Positions 17,068 through 25,925 are shown, numbered from the stretch's first letter. The stretch: 37,594 nt of DNA from Hyphomicrobiales bacterium (GCA_021775835.1 JAJFHC010000093.1:1-37594), one strand, 5' to 3'. Notes: a model not told the origin generated them from the sequence alone. Translations and numbers: made by a program.

Positions 17068-17727
17068 ATGGGTGTGACGTCACTCGCAATATTCGGCGGA
17101 CGAGGGGCAGGCCTTTTGCTGGCCGATGCCGCTCAGCGCATGGCGGAAAATGGTGATGACGTCGACGTCGTGGGATTTTTGAACGATCAGGAGCCCTCCG
17201 GATCCAATATAGCGAATGTGCCTATACTCGGCCCGTTCGAGCATTGGAAAAAGCTGCCACCACAGACCAGATTTGCTGCGCATTTGCACAAGGCCGGCGA
17301 CATGGCTCAGCGGATAAATCGAATCGAGTCCCTTGGAGTCCACGCGGAGCGGTGGTTCGGAATCTATGACCCTACGTCGGCCGTCGGTAGGGGTTGCCGC
17401 TTTGGTGTGAACGTGTATCTGGGAGCGCATAGCGTCGTGAAGCCGATGACCGGCATTGGAAACCACGCCTGTGTCCGTGACGGTGCAAGTATTGGTCACG
17501 ATGTGATCCTGGAGGATTTTTCTTTTGTCGGTGCCAATGCGACGCTTGGCGGATATGTGAACATCGGCAAAGGTGCGTTTGTGGGGCTGGGTTCCGTGAT
17601 CCGAGAACATGTAACCATCGGCGCAATGTCAACGGTTGGAATGGGTGCGGTGGTGCTCGATGATGTGGCCGAGGGAGCGGTGGTGGTCGGCAACCCGGCG
17701 CGTGTTATCCCTCGAATCGGTTGCTGA
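17068..17727 (+). CDS. NeuD/PglD-type sugar O- or N-acyltransferase
   Basis: A 219-residue protein of the NeuD family, which transfers acetyl or another acyl group to an amino- or nonulosonic sugar. Residues 4-60 form the N-terminal nucleotide-sugar-binding fold (LAIFGGRGAGLLLADAA; the usual GxGGHG loop reads GGRGAG). From about residue 95 the left-handed beta-helix of hexapeptide repeats begins (VGRGCRFGVNVYLGAHSVV, then IGHDVILEDFSFVGANATLG). The putative catalytic His is in the ASIGHDV stretch. I prefer ATG 17068, with GAGGGG upstream; GTG 17056 is an alternative. Only five bases separate its stop from the next start, so the two are co-transcribed. Confidence 0.83.
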   Translation: MGVTSLAIFGGRGAGLLLADAAQRMAENGDDVDVVGFLNDQEPSGSNIANVPILGPFEHWKKLPPQTRFAAHLHKAGDMAQRINRIESLGVHAERWFGIYDPTSAVGRGCRFGVNVYLGAHSVVKPMTGIGNHACVRDGASIGHDVILEDFSFVGANATLGGYVNIGKGAFVGLGSVIREHVTIGAMSTVGMGAVVLDDVAEGAVVVGNPARVIPRIGC

Positions 17728-17732
17728 TCGTC

Positions 17733-18473
17733 ATGGCTGTGACAAGTGCTGATTTTGAACGATTGGCGGTCAAGGGCTACTGCATCCTTGATAACCTGGT
17801 TGACACCGCTCAACTTGAAAAATTCGAAAGACAGATCACGGCCATCGGCCGAAGAGAATGCGCAAAGCTTTCGCTCGATCCAGGTGCGGCGGAGCCATTA
17901 ATCGCTGTATTGGACATGGATCAGGCGTATCGCGTGTTCATGTTCGATAAACTCAAACAGCTTTGGGTCCTTCGGGAAATTGCCGCGACTGTCATGGAAC
18001 GACTGAACGCTGTTGATTTCTTTGAACGAAGCGGCATATGCGTTCCTACGGTCCATCAGACTTTGAAGGGTGATCTTCCAGGTGACCCGACTTACACGTT
18101 TCCCTTCCACCAGGATTTTCGGCTGATCAGGTCGCACCGCACTTATCGTTTGTGGATTCCATTGCGCGACGTTGGCGTTACGGCTGGAACCATTGAAATT
18201 GCCGCAGGCAGCCACAAGGATCGTTTCGACTTTGTGAGAGATGGAACAGATTACCCTCATATCCCCGACGACAAGATCAGCGGCGTTTATGACACTCAAG
18301 TATTCACGCTTTCGGCAGGCTCGGCTGTGTTGTTCAATCCGCATGCCGCCCACAGGAGCGTGGCAGGCACCAGTGACAGGATCAGGTTCGTCCTCATACT
18401 GCATATTGAGGACATCACAGCATTGTTCACGCATGAAGAACATGAGCAAATTTGGCCAGGCACAAAGTTATAG
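17733..18473 (+). CDS. Phytanoyl-CoA dioxygenase (PhyH) family protein
   Basis: A 246-residue Fe(II)/2-oxoglutarate-dependent oxygenase. The iron triad is visible: H126-x-D128 (FPFHQDF) and H207 (NPHAAHRS), with R216 or R218 as the likely 2-oxoglutarate anchor. The double-stranded beta-helix runs roughly 115-225. Members hydroxylate lipids, amino acids, sugars or secondary metabolites. The tight coupling to a NeuD-type acyltransferase (5 bp) suggests a glycan or nucleotide-sugar substrate rather than phytanoyl-CoA. The start at 17733 follows the upstream stop. The substrate remains a guess. Confidence 0.85.
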   Translation: MAVTSADFERLAVKGYCILDNLVDTAQLEKFERQITAIGRRECAKLSLDPGAAEPLIAVLDMDQAYRVFMFDKLKQLWVLREIAATVMERLNAVDFFERSGICVPTVHQTLKGDLPGDPTYTFPFHQDFRLIRSHRTYRLWIPLRDVGVTAGTIEIAAGSHKDRFDFVRDGTDYPHIPDDKISGVYDTQVFTLSAGSAVLFNPHAAHRSVAGTSDRIRFVLILHIEDITALFTHEEHEQIWPGTKL

Positions 18474-18520
18474 AGCGGGATAAAGAAGAGTCTGTGTGGT
18501 TTCCCGCCCGCATCCCGCTC
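18473..18520 (+). terminator. Inverted repeat after the PhyH gene, possible terminator
   Basis: GAGCGGGAT (18473-18481) and ATCCCGCTC (18512-18520) form a perfect 9-bp stem with a 30-base loop starting at the last base of the stop codon. The large loop and absence of a T run make it an untypical terminator; it may be a protein-binding site or mRNA-stabilising hairpin. Confidence 0.45.
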
Positions 18521-18573
18521 CAATAAATTGGGAGTTATCAGGTTTCAGGAATTATGGTTGATTCAACCGTAGT

Positions 18574-19512
18574 TTATCCCGATTTAGGCATCTTCCGTGC
18601 GAACCCGTCCAGGAAACGTCGCATACCACGGTTGCGTTTGCGGTAAGCGCCATAGCTCAGTCGCATTTTTTTGATTTTGCCGTTGGTGCAGTTAACACGT
18701 GCGGACTGCCACTTTGTGTCCGCTGTCTGGTGCATGATCAATATTTCGGCTTTTTCCTGATCCGGTGTCACGAACCTTTTTCTGTCAATGTCCCAGGCAG
18801 GAATTGCCAGGTGCGCCATCCAGTTATACAGGGCTGGCATATCGTGGATGGGGATCAGGTTGTTTGCGCTCAGATAGGCCAGAGCGGCCTGACCGGCACC
18901 GAACCAGGGACCGCCACTTTTCACAGCCGAAACATACGAGTCTCGCAAAATATCCCAGGCTGTCGACTCGGCATGAAGTGCAAACACCCCTCCGTTGTAC
19001 ACCGGAACCGAATTCAGTTCCGAAGCGACCGCCGCGCCGAATGTCTTCGTGTGCAAGTCCTCAACCCATTGCGCATTATGCTTGCTGTAGGTCGGATGCT
19101 GCTGGGCAATTACCACAAGCTCACCGGAGGCTGCAGCGGTTACAAGGTCCTGTATGGCGCGGCTGTTCTGAAGCCAGACGTCGGTATCCAGATAGACGTA
19201 GTATTCGTAGCCGGGAAACAGGTCTCTTATGACCGGCCGAATGCTGCTTACGATGTGCCGGCGGTCCGGATCGGGACAATCGATTTCCAACGGTTCGAAA
19301 TCGATCGTCATGATCTCGATAGGATATCGGGAAAGGCGCTTCTTGTCCGATGCCTCGAAGTCGATATCAAAAACATGGACATCCGCGCTGGCATAGATGT
19401 CCAGATCACTCAGGCAAAGAAGCAGGTCTTCGAGAAATTTCAGATATCGTCGATCGCATCCCGTGACGATGGCGACCGATTTCTCCTTCGACGAAACAAC
19501 AGAGCCAGGCAC
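18574..19512 (-). CDS. Glycosyltransferase, GT-A fold (GT8-like)
   Basis: A 312-residue cytoplasmic enzyme. After a short N-terminus the sequence VAIVTGCDRRYLKFLEDLLL (13-32) starts the nucleotide-binding fold; YYVYLDTDVWL (residues 105-113) holds the DXD metal and nucleotide-sugar motif (D109-T-D111); VPVYNGGVFALH is the acceptor-side block typical of GT8-type retaining transferases. The C-terminal ~40 residues are rich in Arg/Lys and could contact membrane or glycan. It is convergent with the acyltransferase/PhyH pair, so the three may serve one surface polysaccharide. Donor sugar and linkage are unknown. Confidence 0.78.
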   Translation of the reverse strand: MPGSVVSSKEKSVAIVTGCDRRYLKFLEDLLLCLSDLDIYASADVHVFDIDFEASDKKRLSRYPIEIMTIDFEPLEIDCPDPDRRHIVSSIRPVIRDLFPGYEYYVYLDTDVWLQNSRAIQDLVTAAASGELVVIAQQHPTYSKHNAQWVEDLHTKTFGAAVASELNSVPVYNGGVFALHAESTAWDILRDSYVSAVKSGGPWFGAGQAALAYLSANNLIPIHDMPALYNWMAHLAIPAWDIDRKRFVTPDQEKAEILIMHQTADTKWQSARVNCTNGKIKKMRLSYGAYRKRNRGMRRFLDGFARKMPKSG

Positions 19513-19713
19513 AGTGATATCCGTGTTGATGTCGCGTTTGAAAGGTCTTGCGAATGATCAGGTAGCGGTTCGCAATCGATAAGATCCATCGCATATGACA
19601 TCGAAGAATGCCAGATGAGAAGCGTCTACAGGTTGCCCCCGTTCGAAAACCTACCGATTCCACAGGGTACGGATTCGTCTACACGTGGTCTGGATCAATA
19701 TGACCAGACTACG

Positions 19714-19827
19714 ATGGATCGGTTTCTCAAATCCGGCGCAGCGGAACCGGAAGGAATGACAATCCTAGGGCGCTGGCATGCGTCAGGGGCGAGACAGGCG
19801 TTCTGTATTGTTACCCTTGAGCATCCA
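19714..19827 (+). pseudogene. Remnant resembling a DUF3303 family protein
   Basis: About 38 residues beginning MDRFLKSGAAEPEGM and then [20 protein letters not shown] resemble the central segment of DUF3303 (PxG...LGRWH...F.i.E). A full member would continue for 30-40 more residues with a C-terminal domain ending near EF-x-V-x-P; here the frame goes into the 3' end of maeB and stops at 19851. The upstream part of the frame (from 19615) has no similarity. It looks like the leftover of a gene cut by the neighbouring malic-enzyme locus. The interval 19513-19810 holds nothing else. Confidence 0.35.
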
Positions 19828-22090
19828 CTACCGCCAACGCCGAGATGTTGACAATCCCCCTCGACGTCACGCTGGTGGTCACGATGTGAACCGGCTTGGC
19901 CGCACCCAGAAGGATCGGGCCGATGGAGGTGGCCGCCCCTAGCGTCTTGAGCAGGTTGTAGGATATGTTGGCCGCATCAAGCGTCGGCATGACCAGCAGA
20001 TTGGCGGCACCCTCGAACGATGTTGCGGGATCCAGTCTGCGGCGGATGGAGTCCCGCAAGGCCGCGTCGCCCTGCATTTCGCCATCGACCATCAGGTCGG
20101 GGTCGGCCTTTCTGATCAACGCCAGCGTGTCGCGCATCTTGTTGGCGGAGCCCGTATCCGCCGAACCGTAGTTTGAATGCGACAGCAGGGCCACCTGCGG
20201 TGTAATCCCGAAGCGGCGGATCTGTTCGGCCGCAAGCAGGGTCATGTCGGCCAGCGCCTGTGCTGACGGGTTCGATGTCGCCTGCGTGTCGCAGATGAAG
20301 ACAGTCTCTTGCTGTGGCATGATCAGGACGCTCAGGCTCGACAACTCGTCGACACCGGGTTTGCGTCCGACCAGTTTGTGGACGTGGCGCAGATGATCGT
20401 AATAGGGATCGGCGGCACCGCAGATCATGGCGTCGGCATCGCCGGCATCCACCATCATGCAGGCAATGACGGTCGCGTTCGAACGCAGTGCCGTCCGGGC
20501 CTCGTCGTTCGAGACGCCGAGCTTTTCCGCATATCGCGGAACGTAAATTTCAAACAGCCCGTAGTTTTCCGGGTCGAGCACTTCAATTTCATCGCCCAAC
20601 TGGGCGCGAAGACCGAGTTCGGCAGCCGTCTCGGCGATCACAGAGGGCCTGCCGATCAGAACCGGGGAACAGACACCGTCGTCGATCAGAACCTGGACCG
20701 CACGCAGCACGCGCCGGTCCTCGCCTTCGGCATAGACAATGCGCTTGGGGTCGGCCCGGGCATTCTCGAACACCGGTTTCATGGTCATGCCGGATTTGTA
20801 GACGAACCGCTCCAGCTGCAGGCGGTACGCATCGAAGTCTTCGATCGGGCGTTTGGCGACGCCGCTGTCCATGGCCGCCTTTGCGACCGCTGGTGCTATC
20901 TCCAGGATCAGGCGGGGGTCGAACGGTTTGGGGATCAGGTATTCAGGACCGAACGCCAGCTTCTCGCCAAGGTAGGCGGCCGCGACAATTTCCGAGCTCT
21001 CCGCCATGGCAAGGTCTGCAATGGCATAGACCGTGGCACGTTTCATTTCCTCGTTGATGGTCGTCGCGCCGCAATCCAGCGCGCCTCTGAACAGGTAGGG
21101 AAAGCACAGCACATTATTGACTTGATTTGGGTAATCCGAACGCCCGGTTGCCATGATCACGTCGTCGCGCGCGTCAAAGGCGACAGCCGGATCAATCTCC
21201 GGATTTGGGTTGGCGAGCGCAAAAACCAGTGGTCTGTCGGCCATTGAGCGGACCATGTCGGCATCCATGACACCGGGGCCTGACATGCCCAGGAAGACGT
21301 CCGCACCCTTGAGTGCGTCTGCCAGTGTCCGGTCGCTGGTGTCTTTTTCGTAGACTTTCTTGGTAGTGTCTATGGATCCTTCGCGGCCGGCATAAACCAC
21401 GCCTTTGCGGTCGGTGATGTAAATGTTCTCGACCGGCACGCCGAGACCGACCAAAAGGTTGAGGCTGGAAATGGCCGCGGCACCGGCGCCGGAGGTGACG
21501 ATCTTGACGTTCTCCAGATCCTTGTGAACAACCCGGAGCCCGTTGATCAGGGCGGCACAGACGCAGATCGCCGTGCCGTGCTGGTCGTCGTGAAACACCG
21601 GAATGTTCATGGCGTCCTTGAGACCGTTCTCGATCCTGAAACAGTCGGGCGCCTTGATGTCTTCCAGATTGATGCCGCCAAATGTGGGTTCAAGCGCCTT
21701 GACGATCTCGATGAATTTTTCCGGATCGGTTTCGTCGATCTCAATGTCGAAAACATTGACGCCCGAGAACTTCTTGAAAAGGACGCCCTTGCCTTCCATC
21801 ACCGGCTTGGACGCCAGCGCACCGATATTGCCAAGCCCGAGAACTGCCGTGCCGTTGGTAATCACGCCGACCAGGTTGCCTCGCGTCGTGACATTGAAAG
21901 CTTCTTCCGGGTCGGAGACGATCAGCTCGCACGGTGCCGCCACGCCGGGCGAATAGGCAAGGGCCAGGTCGCGCTGGTTGGCCAGGGGCTTGGTCGGTAC
22001 GACTTCGATCTTGCCGGGCACAGGCCAGCGATGAAAGTGATTGGCGTCCCGTTTGAGGTCGTTCGCTTTCTGATCCTTGTCGACAGTCAT
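19811..22090 (-). CDS. maeB: NADP-dependent malic enzyme with phosphotransacetylase-like C-terminal domain
   Basis: Oxidatively decarboxylates malate to pyruvate, supplying NADPH and linking the TCA cycle to gluconeogenesis. The 759-residue length is that of the hybrid MaeB class. Residues 1-430 are the malic enzyme, with [13 protein letters not shown], the [15 protein letters not shown] metal region, FHDDQHGTA, and the NADP loop [16 protein letters not shown]. Residues ~430-759 resemble phosphotransacetylase ([20 protein letters not shown], then ADPYYDHL and GAAKPVHI), a domain thought to sense acetyl-CoA rather than catalyse. The gene is monocistronic and divergent from the crystallin-fold gene. 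Confidence 0.95.
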   Translation of the reverse strand: MTVDKDQKANDLKRDANHFHRWPVPGKIEVVPTKPLANQRDLALAYSPGVAAPCELIVSDPEEAFNVTTRGNLVGVITNGTAVLGLGNIGALASKPVMEGKGVLFKKFSGVNVFDIEIDETDPEKFIEIVKALEPTFGGINLEDIKAPDCFRIENGLKDAMNIPVFHDDQHGTAICVCAALINGLRVVHKDLENVKIVTSGAGAAAISSLNLLVGLGVPVENIYITDRKGVVYAGREGSIDTTKKVYEKDTSDRTLADALKGADVFLGMSGPGVMDADMVRSMADRPLVFALANPNPEIDPAVAFDARDDVIMATGRSDYPNQVNNVLCFPYLFRGALDCGATTINEEMKRATVYAIADLAMAESSEIVAAAYLGEKLAFGPEYLIPKPFDPRLILEIAPAVAKAAMDSGVAKRPIEDFDAYRLQLERFVYKSGMTMKPVFENARADPKRIVYAEGEDRRVLRAVQVLIDDGVCSPVLIGRPSVIAETAAELGLRAQLGDEIEVLDPENYGLFEIYVPRYAEKLGVSNDEARTALRSNATVIACMMVDAGDADAMICGAADPYYDHLRHVHKLVGRKPGVDELSSLSVLIMPQQETVFICDTQATSNPSAQALADMTLLAAEQIRRFGITPQVALLSHSNYGSADTGSANKMRDTLALIRKADPDLMVDGEMQGDAALRDSIRRRLDPATSFEGAANLLVMPTLDAANISYNLLKTLGAATSIGPILLGAAKPVHIVTTSVTSRGIVNISALAVVDAQG

Positions 22091-22317
22091 GTCGCCCCCT
22101 CTTTGCCCACTTGGGCCGTGTCGCGTGCGTGGAAATTGTGTGCGGGAACGCTAACACAGTTTGTCCGCGTGAGAGTGGATATTGTCGGATCGGTACCGGG
22201 TTTCCGCTGCAATTAATTGGATTCGTACCTGCCGATGTTTCTCATTCAGCATCAGTTCACGTTCGCTGCGCGATACCGGGTGGGGGAGGGCGCGATCTGT
22301 TGTGAAGGAAAACAGAG

Positions 22318-23061
22318 ATGAACATGTTTCGTACAGTGATGTTGACGGCGGCTGTGCTTGGCGTGTCAGCCAGTCTGACCCCGGCATCGGCCAAGAGGGC
22401 CAAGGTTTGTTTCTATGAGCATGCCAATTATCAGGGTGAACGGATATGTGCCCGGGTTGGCGAGAACAGGGAAGCACTGTTTGAGTTCAATGACGTTATT
22501 TCGTCGATCAGGATTCGTGGTGGCGCCAGCGTTACAGTCTGCGAACATTTCGGATTCGGCGGCCGGTGCAGGGAATTCAGAGGCAATACACCATTCGTGG
22601 GTAACCGCTGGAACGACAGAATCTCAGCCTTCCAGGTGGAAAGGCACGCGGCCCGCGATTACGACGAGGATTACGACGACAATCGTTATGACCATGGATA
22701 CGATGAAGGGTATCGGGAAGACTACGACGATGGCCGGCAGCGCCGACGTGAACGCAAGCATCGCCGCGGTGGTTTCCCCAGGCCAGGTTCAGCTAACCAC
22801 GACCCCCATCGCGTGTGCTTCTACACCAACTCGAAGTTCCGGGAGCGGAGTTTTTGCGACCGGCCCAGGAACCGGGTGAACCGTTTGCCACGGCACTGGG
22901 ACAACGACATCGAATCGATAAGCATGTTCGGCAACTCGATTGTCAGAGTTTGCAGCAAGCCGAAATTGAGAGGCGCCTGTCATGTCTACAGGAAAAGTCA
23001 GAAGCGGATTGGCGCCGCCTGGATGAACAACCTGTCTTCCTATGAAATCCTGTTGGAATGA
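22318..23061 (+). CDS. Secreted beta/gamma-crystallin-fold protein with two domains and a charged linker
   Basis: A 247-residue exported protein (signal peptide 1-25, cleavage after ASA; AAGGA before the ATG). Residues 28-108 form one Greek-key domain (VCFYEHANYQGERICARVG ... FNDVISSIRI ... VCEHFGFGGRCREF), and 164-247 a second (VCFYTNSKFRERSFCDRP ... WDNDIESISMFG). The linker (about 109-160) is a run of Asp, Tyr, Arg and Gly with DYDDNRYDHGYDEG-like repeats, then a basic RRRERKHRRGG stretch. The NDVISS and NDIESI segments are the calcium-binding type N/D-N/D-x-x-S/T-S signature or near it. It is probably a structural or Ca-binding surface protein, or an inhibitor of the I36 type. No partner is adjacent. 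Confidence 0.78.
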   Translation: MNMFRTVMLTAAVLGVSASLTPASAKRAKVCFYEHANYQGERICARVGENREALFEFNDVISSIRIRGGASVTVCEHFGFGGRCREFRGNTPFVGNRWNDRISAFQVERHAARDYDEDYDDNRYDHGYDEGYREDYDDGRQRRRERKHRRGGFPRPGSANHDPHRVCFYTNSKFRERSFCDRPRNRVNRLPRHWDNDIESISMFGNSIVRVCSKPKLRGACHVYRKSQKRIGAAWMNNLSSYEILLE

Positions 23062-23071
23062 CAACATTTGT

Positions 23072-23106
23072 TCTAGGTGTTCATTCAATAGAACTGAACA
23101 CCTAGA
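23072..23106. terminator. Bidirectional hairpin shared by convergent genes
   Basis: TCTAGGTGTTCA (23072-23083) and TGAACACCTAGA (23095-23106) form a perfect 12-bp stem with an 11-base loop. It sits between the plus-strand crystallin-fold gene and the minus-strand gene that ends at 23102, and the last arm includes the stop codon of the latter. There is no T tract, so it is a stable hairpin of a bidirectional type. Confidence 0.65.
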
Positions 23107-23485
23107 TCGACCAGTCGCGGTGGGTTGGGATCATATCCTGTTCGACGAAGTCTGTTATCGAGTTGAACAATGAAGTGCGTGGCCACGTCGGATCGGTTTC
23201 GCGACCCTTGCTCCAGGTCAGGTGGACGACGACGAATTTCTGCTGGGCTTGCGGTGTCCAGAACAGAACGTCGTCGCAATCGTTCCGTTTCGAAATTGCT
23301 CTGGCACTCATCCGGCAAGGATAGAGCACATGCATGTCGCACAACTCGATGAGCAATTGTTTCTCGAAGGTCTGCCACCACCGACGGTCCCCGTTCTCGA
23401 AATCCCACCAGGGTTCAAGCCATTGAACCCCGGTCAGTTCCTCCACAAGGTGATGAGGCAGGGGGCTAACGTGTGCATCGGACAT
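23102..23485 (-). CDS. Conserved hypothetical protein
   Basis: A 127-residue protein that I recognise only as a conserved hypothetical. It has many tryptophans (PWWDFENG, RRWWQTFE, VVHLTWSKG). A basic segment (RMSARAISKRND) precedes CDDVLFWTPQ, followed by KFVVVHLTWSKGRE, which reads like a small alpha/beta domain with a conserved H-L-T-W-S strand. No signal peptide. It follows the RraA-like gene by 32 bases on the same strand and may be the last gene of that run. Its stop codon lies in the hairpin at 23072-23106. Confidence 0.6.
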   Translation of the reverse strand: MSDAHVSPLPHHLVEELTGVQWLEPWWDFENGDRRWWQTFEKQLLIELCDMHVLYPCRMSARAISKRNDCDDVLFWTPQAQQKFVVVHLTWSKGRETDPTWPRTSLFNSITDFVEQDMIPTHRDWSI

Positions 23486-23517
23486 TTCGGGTCAAGGATT
23501 TCCGTTCGGGATTCCAG

Positions 23518-24192
23518 TTATGGTCCGCCAGGCTTGACCATCGTGACCTCGGGGACGCCATAAACATCGGCGAGAGAGCCGCCACTGGCCAGTCCGGCAA
23601 GCGCCTTCTGTTCCTTGGCCAGGAGGCCGTTGGCCGCTTCGAGTGTGTCCTTGATCCGGAAATAGGGCACCACCGTAACGCCGTCGGCGTCGCCGATGAT
23701 CAGATCGCCCGGCGAGATCGAAACCCCGCCGCAGCTGACGGCGCCATCGATTAAACCACCAAAACCCTTGTGCGGGCCGCCGGGTACCACCGATCTGGCA
23801 AAGCAGGCAAAACCGGCCTCGACGATCTCTTCTGAGTCACGCACGGCGCCGTCGATCACCAGTCCGGCGATTTTGTGCTCAATTGCCGACCTTGTCATCA
23901 GACCACCGAACAGCGCCCCGTCCTCGAAACCTTTGCCGTCGCACACGAGCACGTCTCCCGGCCGGCAGCGTACAATGGCAGCATGAAGCGCACTGTTGTC
24001 CGAGACCATGCACTCGACGGTGCGGGCCTGGGCCACGATCCTCATGGTTGACGCCAGGGGAGAGATTGCGCCGGCCATGGCCTGCGAACGGCCCAGGCAA
24101 TCGGAGGCCACCGCTGCTGGAATATCCTGCCAGGCGCTGAGGTCGGACTCGGTTAGTCGGGGAATTTCTATATCGTAGCAGATGACCGGCAT
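23518..24192 (-). CDS. RraA-like / 4-hydroxy-4-methyl-2-oxoglutarate aldolase family protein
   Basis: A 224-residue member of the RraA-like fold family, which includes class II HMG/oxaloacetate-type aldolases and the RNase E inhibitor RraA. Residues FGGLMTRSA (95-103) and VIDGAVRD (112-119) hold the substrate-binding GG, the catalytic R118 and the metal-linked D119; DADGV near the C-terminus is also conserved. The motif set fits the aldolase, which splits a 4-carboxy-2-oxo acid into pyruvate and a second keto acid, more than the E. coli-type RNase E regulator. ATG 24192 is preferred, with GAAGGAAA upstream; the frame runs to 24258 without similarity. Confidence 0.82.
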   Translation of the reverse strand: MPVICYDIEIPRLTESDLSAWQDIPAAVASDCLGRSQAMAGAISPLASTMRIVAQARTVECMVSDNSALHAAIVRCRPGDVLVCDGKGFEDGALFGGLMTRSAIEHKIAGLVIDGAVRDSEEIVEAGFACFARSVVPGGPHKGFGGLIDGAVSCGGVSISPGDLIIGDADGVTVVPYFRIKDTLEAANGLLAKEQKALAGLASGGSLADVYGVPEVTMVKPGGP

Positions 24193-24279
24193 GGCAGATC
24201 CGTTTCCTTCGATCGATGCATGTGGATGACAGTTCGAGAGTCTCACACGGATTGGCAATAGGAGCCAGTGTTTCCCTTC

Positions 24280-25512
24280 CTAGCTGCCGGCACCAACCGG
24301 CTCGAAGATCGGCATCGGTTCGGAAAACCCCTTCATCTCATGGCGACCTGCGGAACGGAACGCTCCTGGCTCCAGCAGGCCATGAAAATTCTCCGAAACC
24401 AGGAGGCAGGCGTCGAGAGCACCGCAAAGTGAGGCAATCCGGCTGGCCAGGTTCACGTCGCGGCCGACCACCGTGTAATCGAGACGCCTGCCGGAACCGA
24501 TGTTGCCATAGGCGACGTTGCCGTAGTGCAGGGCGATGCCGATCTCGAATCCGGTATCGGCCGTTTCGTTGCGACTGGCAACCGAGTCCAATCCCTCCCG
24601 GGCCGCCGCAAGGGCGTGTTTGCAAGCATCTTCGGCACCGCGTTCACCGCGAAAGATTGCGAGGACACCATCGCCCATGAACTTGAGAACCTCGCCGCCC
24701 TGGCTTTCGATTGCGGGCACGATGCAGTCGAAATAGTCGTTCAGGAGTGCGGTGACATCTTCCGCTGACATGTTGGCCGTCAGGGACGTGAAGTCACGCA
24801 TGTCGGCAAACAGGATCGCTGATTCGATGCGGGTCACCTCGCCCCGGTGGACGTCGCCGGAGAGAATGCGTTTGTGCGGCTCCTCGCCCACATACATGCG
24901 CGTGACCTCCTTCAGGATGCGTTCCAGGACGAGGATCTCGTGATAGGCGGAGATTGCCGGAAAGGTCGCCCGCAACAAGGCCATGTCTTCGATACTGAAG
25001 CCCGCCGCCGATTTGGTCGCAAAGGAAAAGGAATCCTCCATGCCGTTGGCCAGGCGCACCGGCGCACAGATATAGTGGTGAAAACCGGCCTCCCGGAGTT
25101 CAGACACGATGCCGAATTGCTCGACGGGAATCTCGTGAGGATCGAAGCCGATCCAGGTGCCGTGTTCATGGGCAAAGGCCGGAGGCGAAGACCGATAGGC
25201 TTCATCCATCGCTGACTTGTAGGGAATTGCCACATCGGACAAACCAATGCCGGGTTCCCAGAACTGGACCATGGCACTTTGTGTCGAGTGGAGAATGCGG
25301 ATGATTGACGCATACCGGTCAAGCGGCAGGCCGGCATCGACAAGCCGGTCGCAGAGTTCTGCCGACGTGCCGCTCTTGTCGCGATGGAGCCTGCCGTCGC
25401 CCAACAGATAAGTGCACAGGCCTTGCGCCTTTTTCCGCCGGACGGGCGACAGAAGACTCCACGGATCCTGTTCCGGTTCAGGCATGGCCAGGTTTTCGGA
25501 ACTGAATTCCAC
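24280..25512 (-). CDS. Soluble class III adenylate/guanylate cyclase with N-terminal sensor domain
   Basis: A 410-residue cytoplasmic cyclase without transmembrane helices. Residues ~55-200 form a GAF-like sensor region (AGLPLDRYASIIRILH ... FATKSAAGFSIEDMALLRATFPAISA), ending in a helical linker. The catalytic domain (228-400) has metal ligands D237 (FADMRDFT) and D281 (KFMGDGVL), K277, N354 and R358. The usual GDTVN turn reads GRDVN, so the residue aligned with the base-selecting aspartate is shifted; product choice (cAMP or cGMP) is uncertain. GTG 25512 starts five bases after the VOC gene stop, with GGAG inside that gene's end; ATG 25485 is an alternative. It sits between VOC and RraA-like genes, all minus. 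Confidence 0.88.
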   Translation of the reverse strand: MEFSSENLAMPEPEQDPWSLLSPVRRKKAQGLCTYLLGDGRLHRDKSGTSAELCDRLVDAGLPLDRYASIIRILHSTQSAMVQFWEPGIGLSDVAIPYKSAMDEAYRSSPPAFAHEHGTWIGFDPHEIPVEQFGIVSELREAGFHHYICAPVRLANGMEDSFSFATKSAAGFSIEDMALLRATFPAISAYHEILVLERILKEVTRMYVGEEPHKRILSGDVHRGEVTRIESAILFADMRDFTSLTANMSAEDVTALLNDYFDCIVPAIESQGGEVLKFMGDGVLAIFRGERGAEDACKHALAAAREGLDSVASRNETADTGFEIGIALHYGNVAYGNIGSGRRLDYTVVGRDVNLASRIASLCGALDACLLVSENFHGLLEPGAFRSAGRHEMKGFSEPMPIFEPVGAGS

Positions 25513-25517
25513 CGGCT

Positions 25518-25925
25518 CTACTCCGGTGCCTGATGGACCTCGATGACGTTGCCGTCCGGATCGTAGAAGAAGATCTGCTCCCAGCCACTCATCGCCCAGC
25601 CGCCATAGTCGGAATAGGCGACGCCTGTGTCGTCGAGGCGTTTCTTGAAGGCGGCGATGTCGTCTGTGCGGAAGGCTATGTGTCCGCGCTCCATGGGATT
25701 GACGATATTGTTGGTGCGGAAGCCGCAGTTTAGATCCTTTTCAGCCAGATGAACCTGCGTCGTGCCGTCGGTGACGAACGACACATCGCCCGGATAGCCC
25801 TGTCCCTTCACACGTTGCGTGTCCATGGTCGGGTCCGCCTCCATGTCGAGCACCTGCTTGTAGAAATCATCCATGGCGGCAACATTCGTGGTGCACAGGT
25901 TCAGGTGATGTAGCTTGAGTTTCAT
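25518..25925 (-). CDS. VOC superfamily (glyoxalase/bleomycin-resistance/dioxygenase) protein
   Basis: A 135-residue cytoplasmic metalloprotein of the vicinal-oxygen-chelate fold. Paired beta-alpha-beta-beta-beta modules contain the usual metal ligands: H7 (LKLHHLNLCTTN), H82 (MERGHIAFRTDD) and E129 (GNVIEVHQ). The central YDPDGNVIEV block is a family hallmark. The reaction is not predictable. It has a good ribosome site (AAGGA) and starts the minus-strand run VOC, cyclase, RraA-like, hypothetical. Confidence 0.85.
   Translation of the reverse strand: MKLKLHHLNLCTTNVAAMDDFYKQVLDMEADPTMDTQRVKGQGYPGDVSFVTDGTTQVHLAEKDLNCGFRTNNIVNPMERGHIAFRTDDIAAFKKRLDDTGVAYSDYGGWAMSGWEQIFFYDPDGNVIEVHQAPE

Noticed and set aside
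20309..21247. Long plus-strand ORF of 312 codons
   Set aside because: It is antisense to maeB, whose malic-enzyme and phosphotransacetylase-like motifs are continuous; the antisense protein shows no family features.
23518..24192. RNase E inhibitor RraA
   Set aside because: The family also contains aldolases, and the motif set and metabolic neighbours fit these at least as well.
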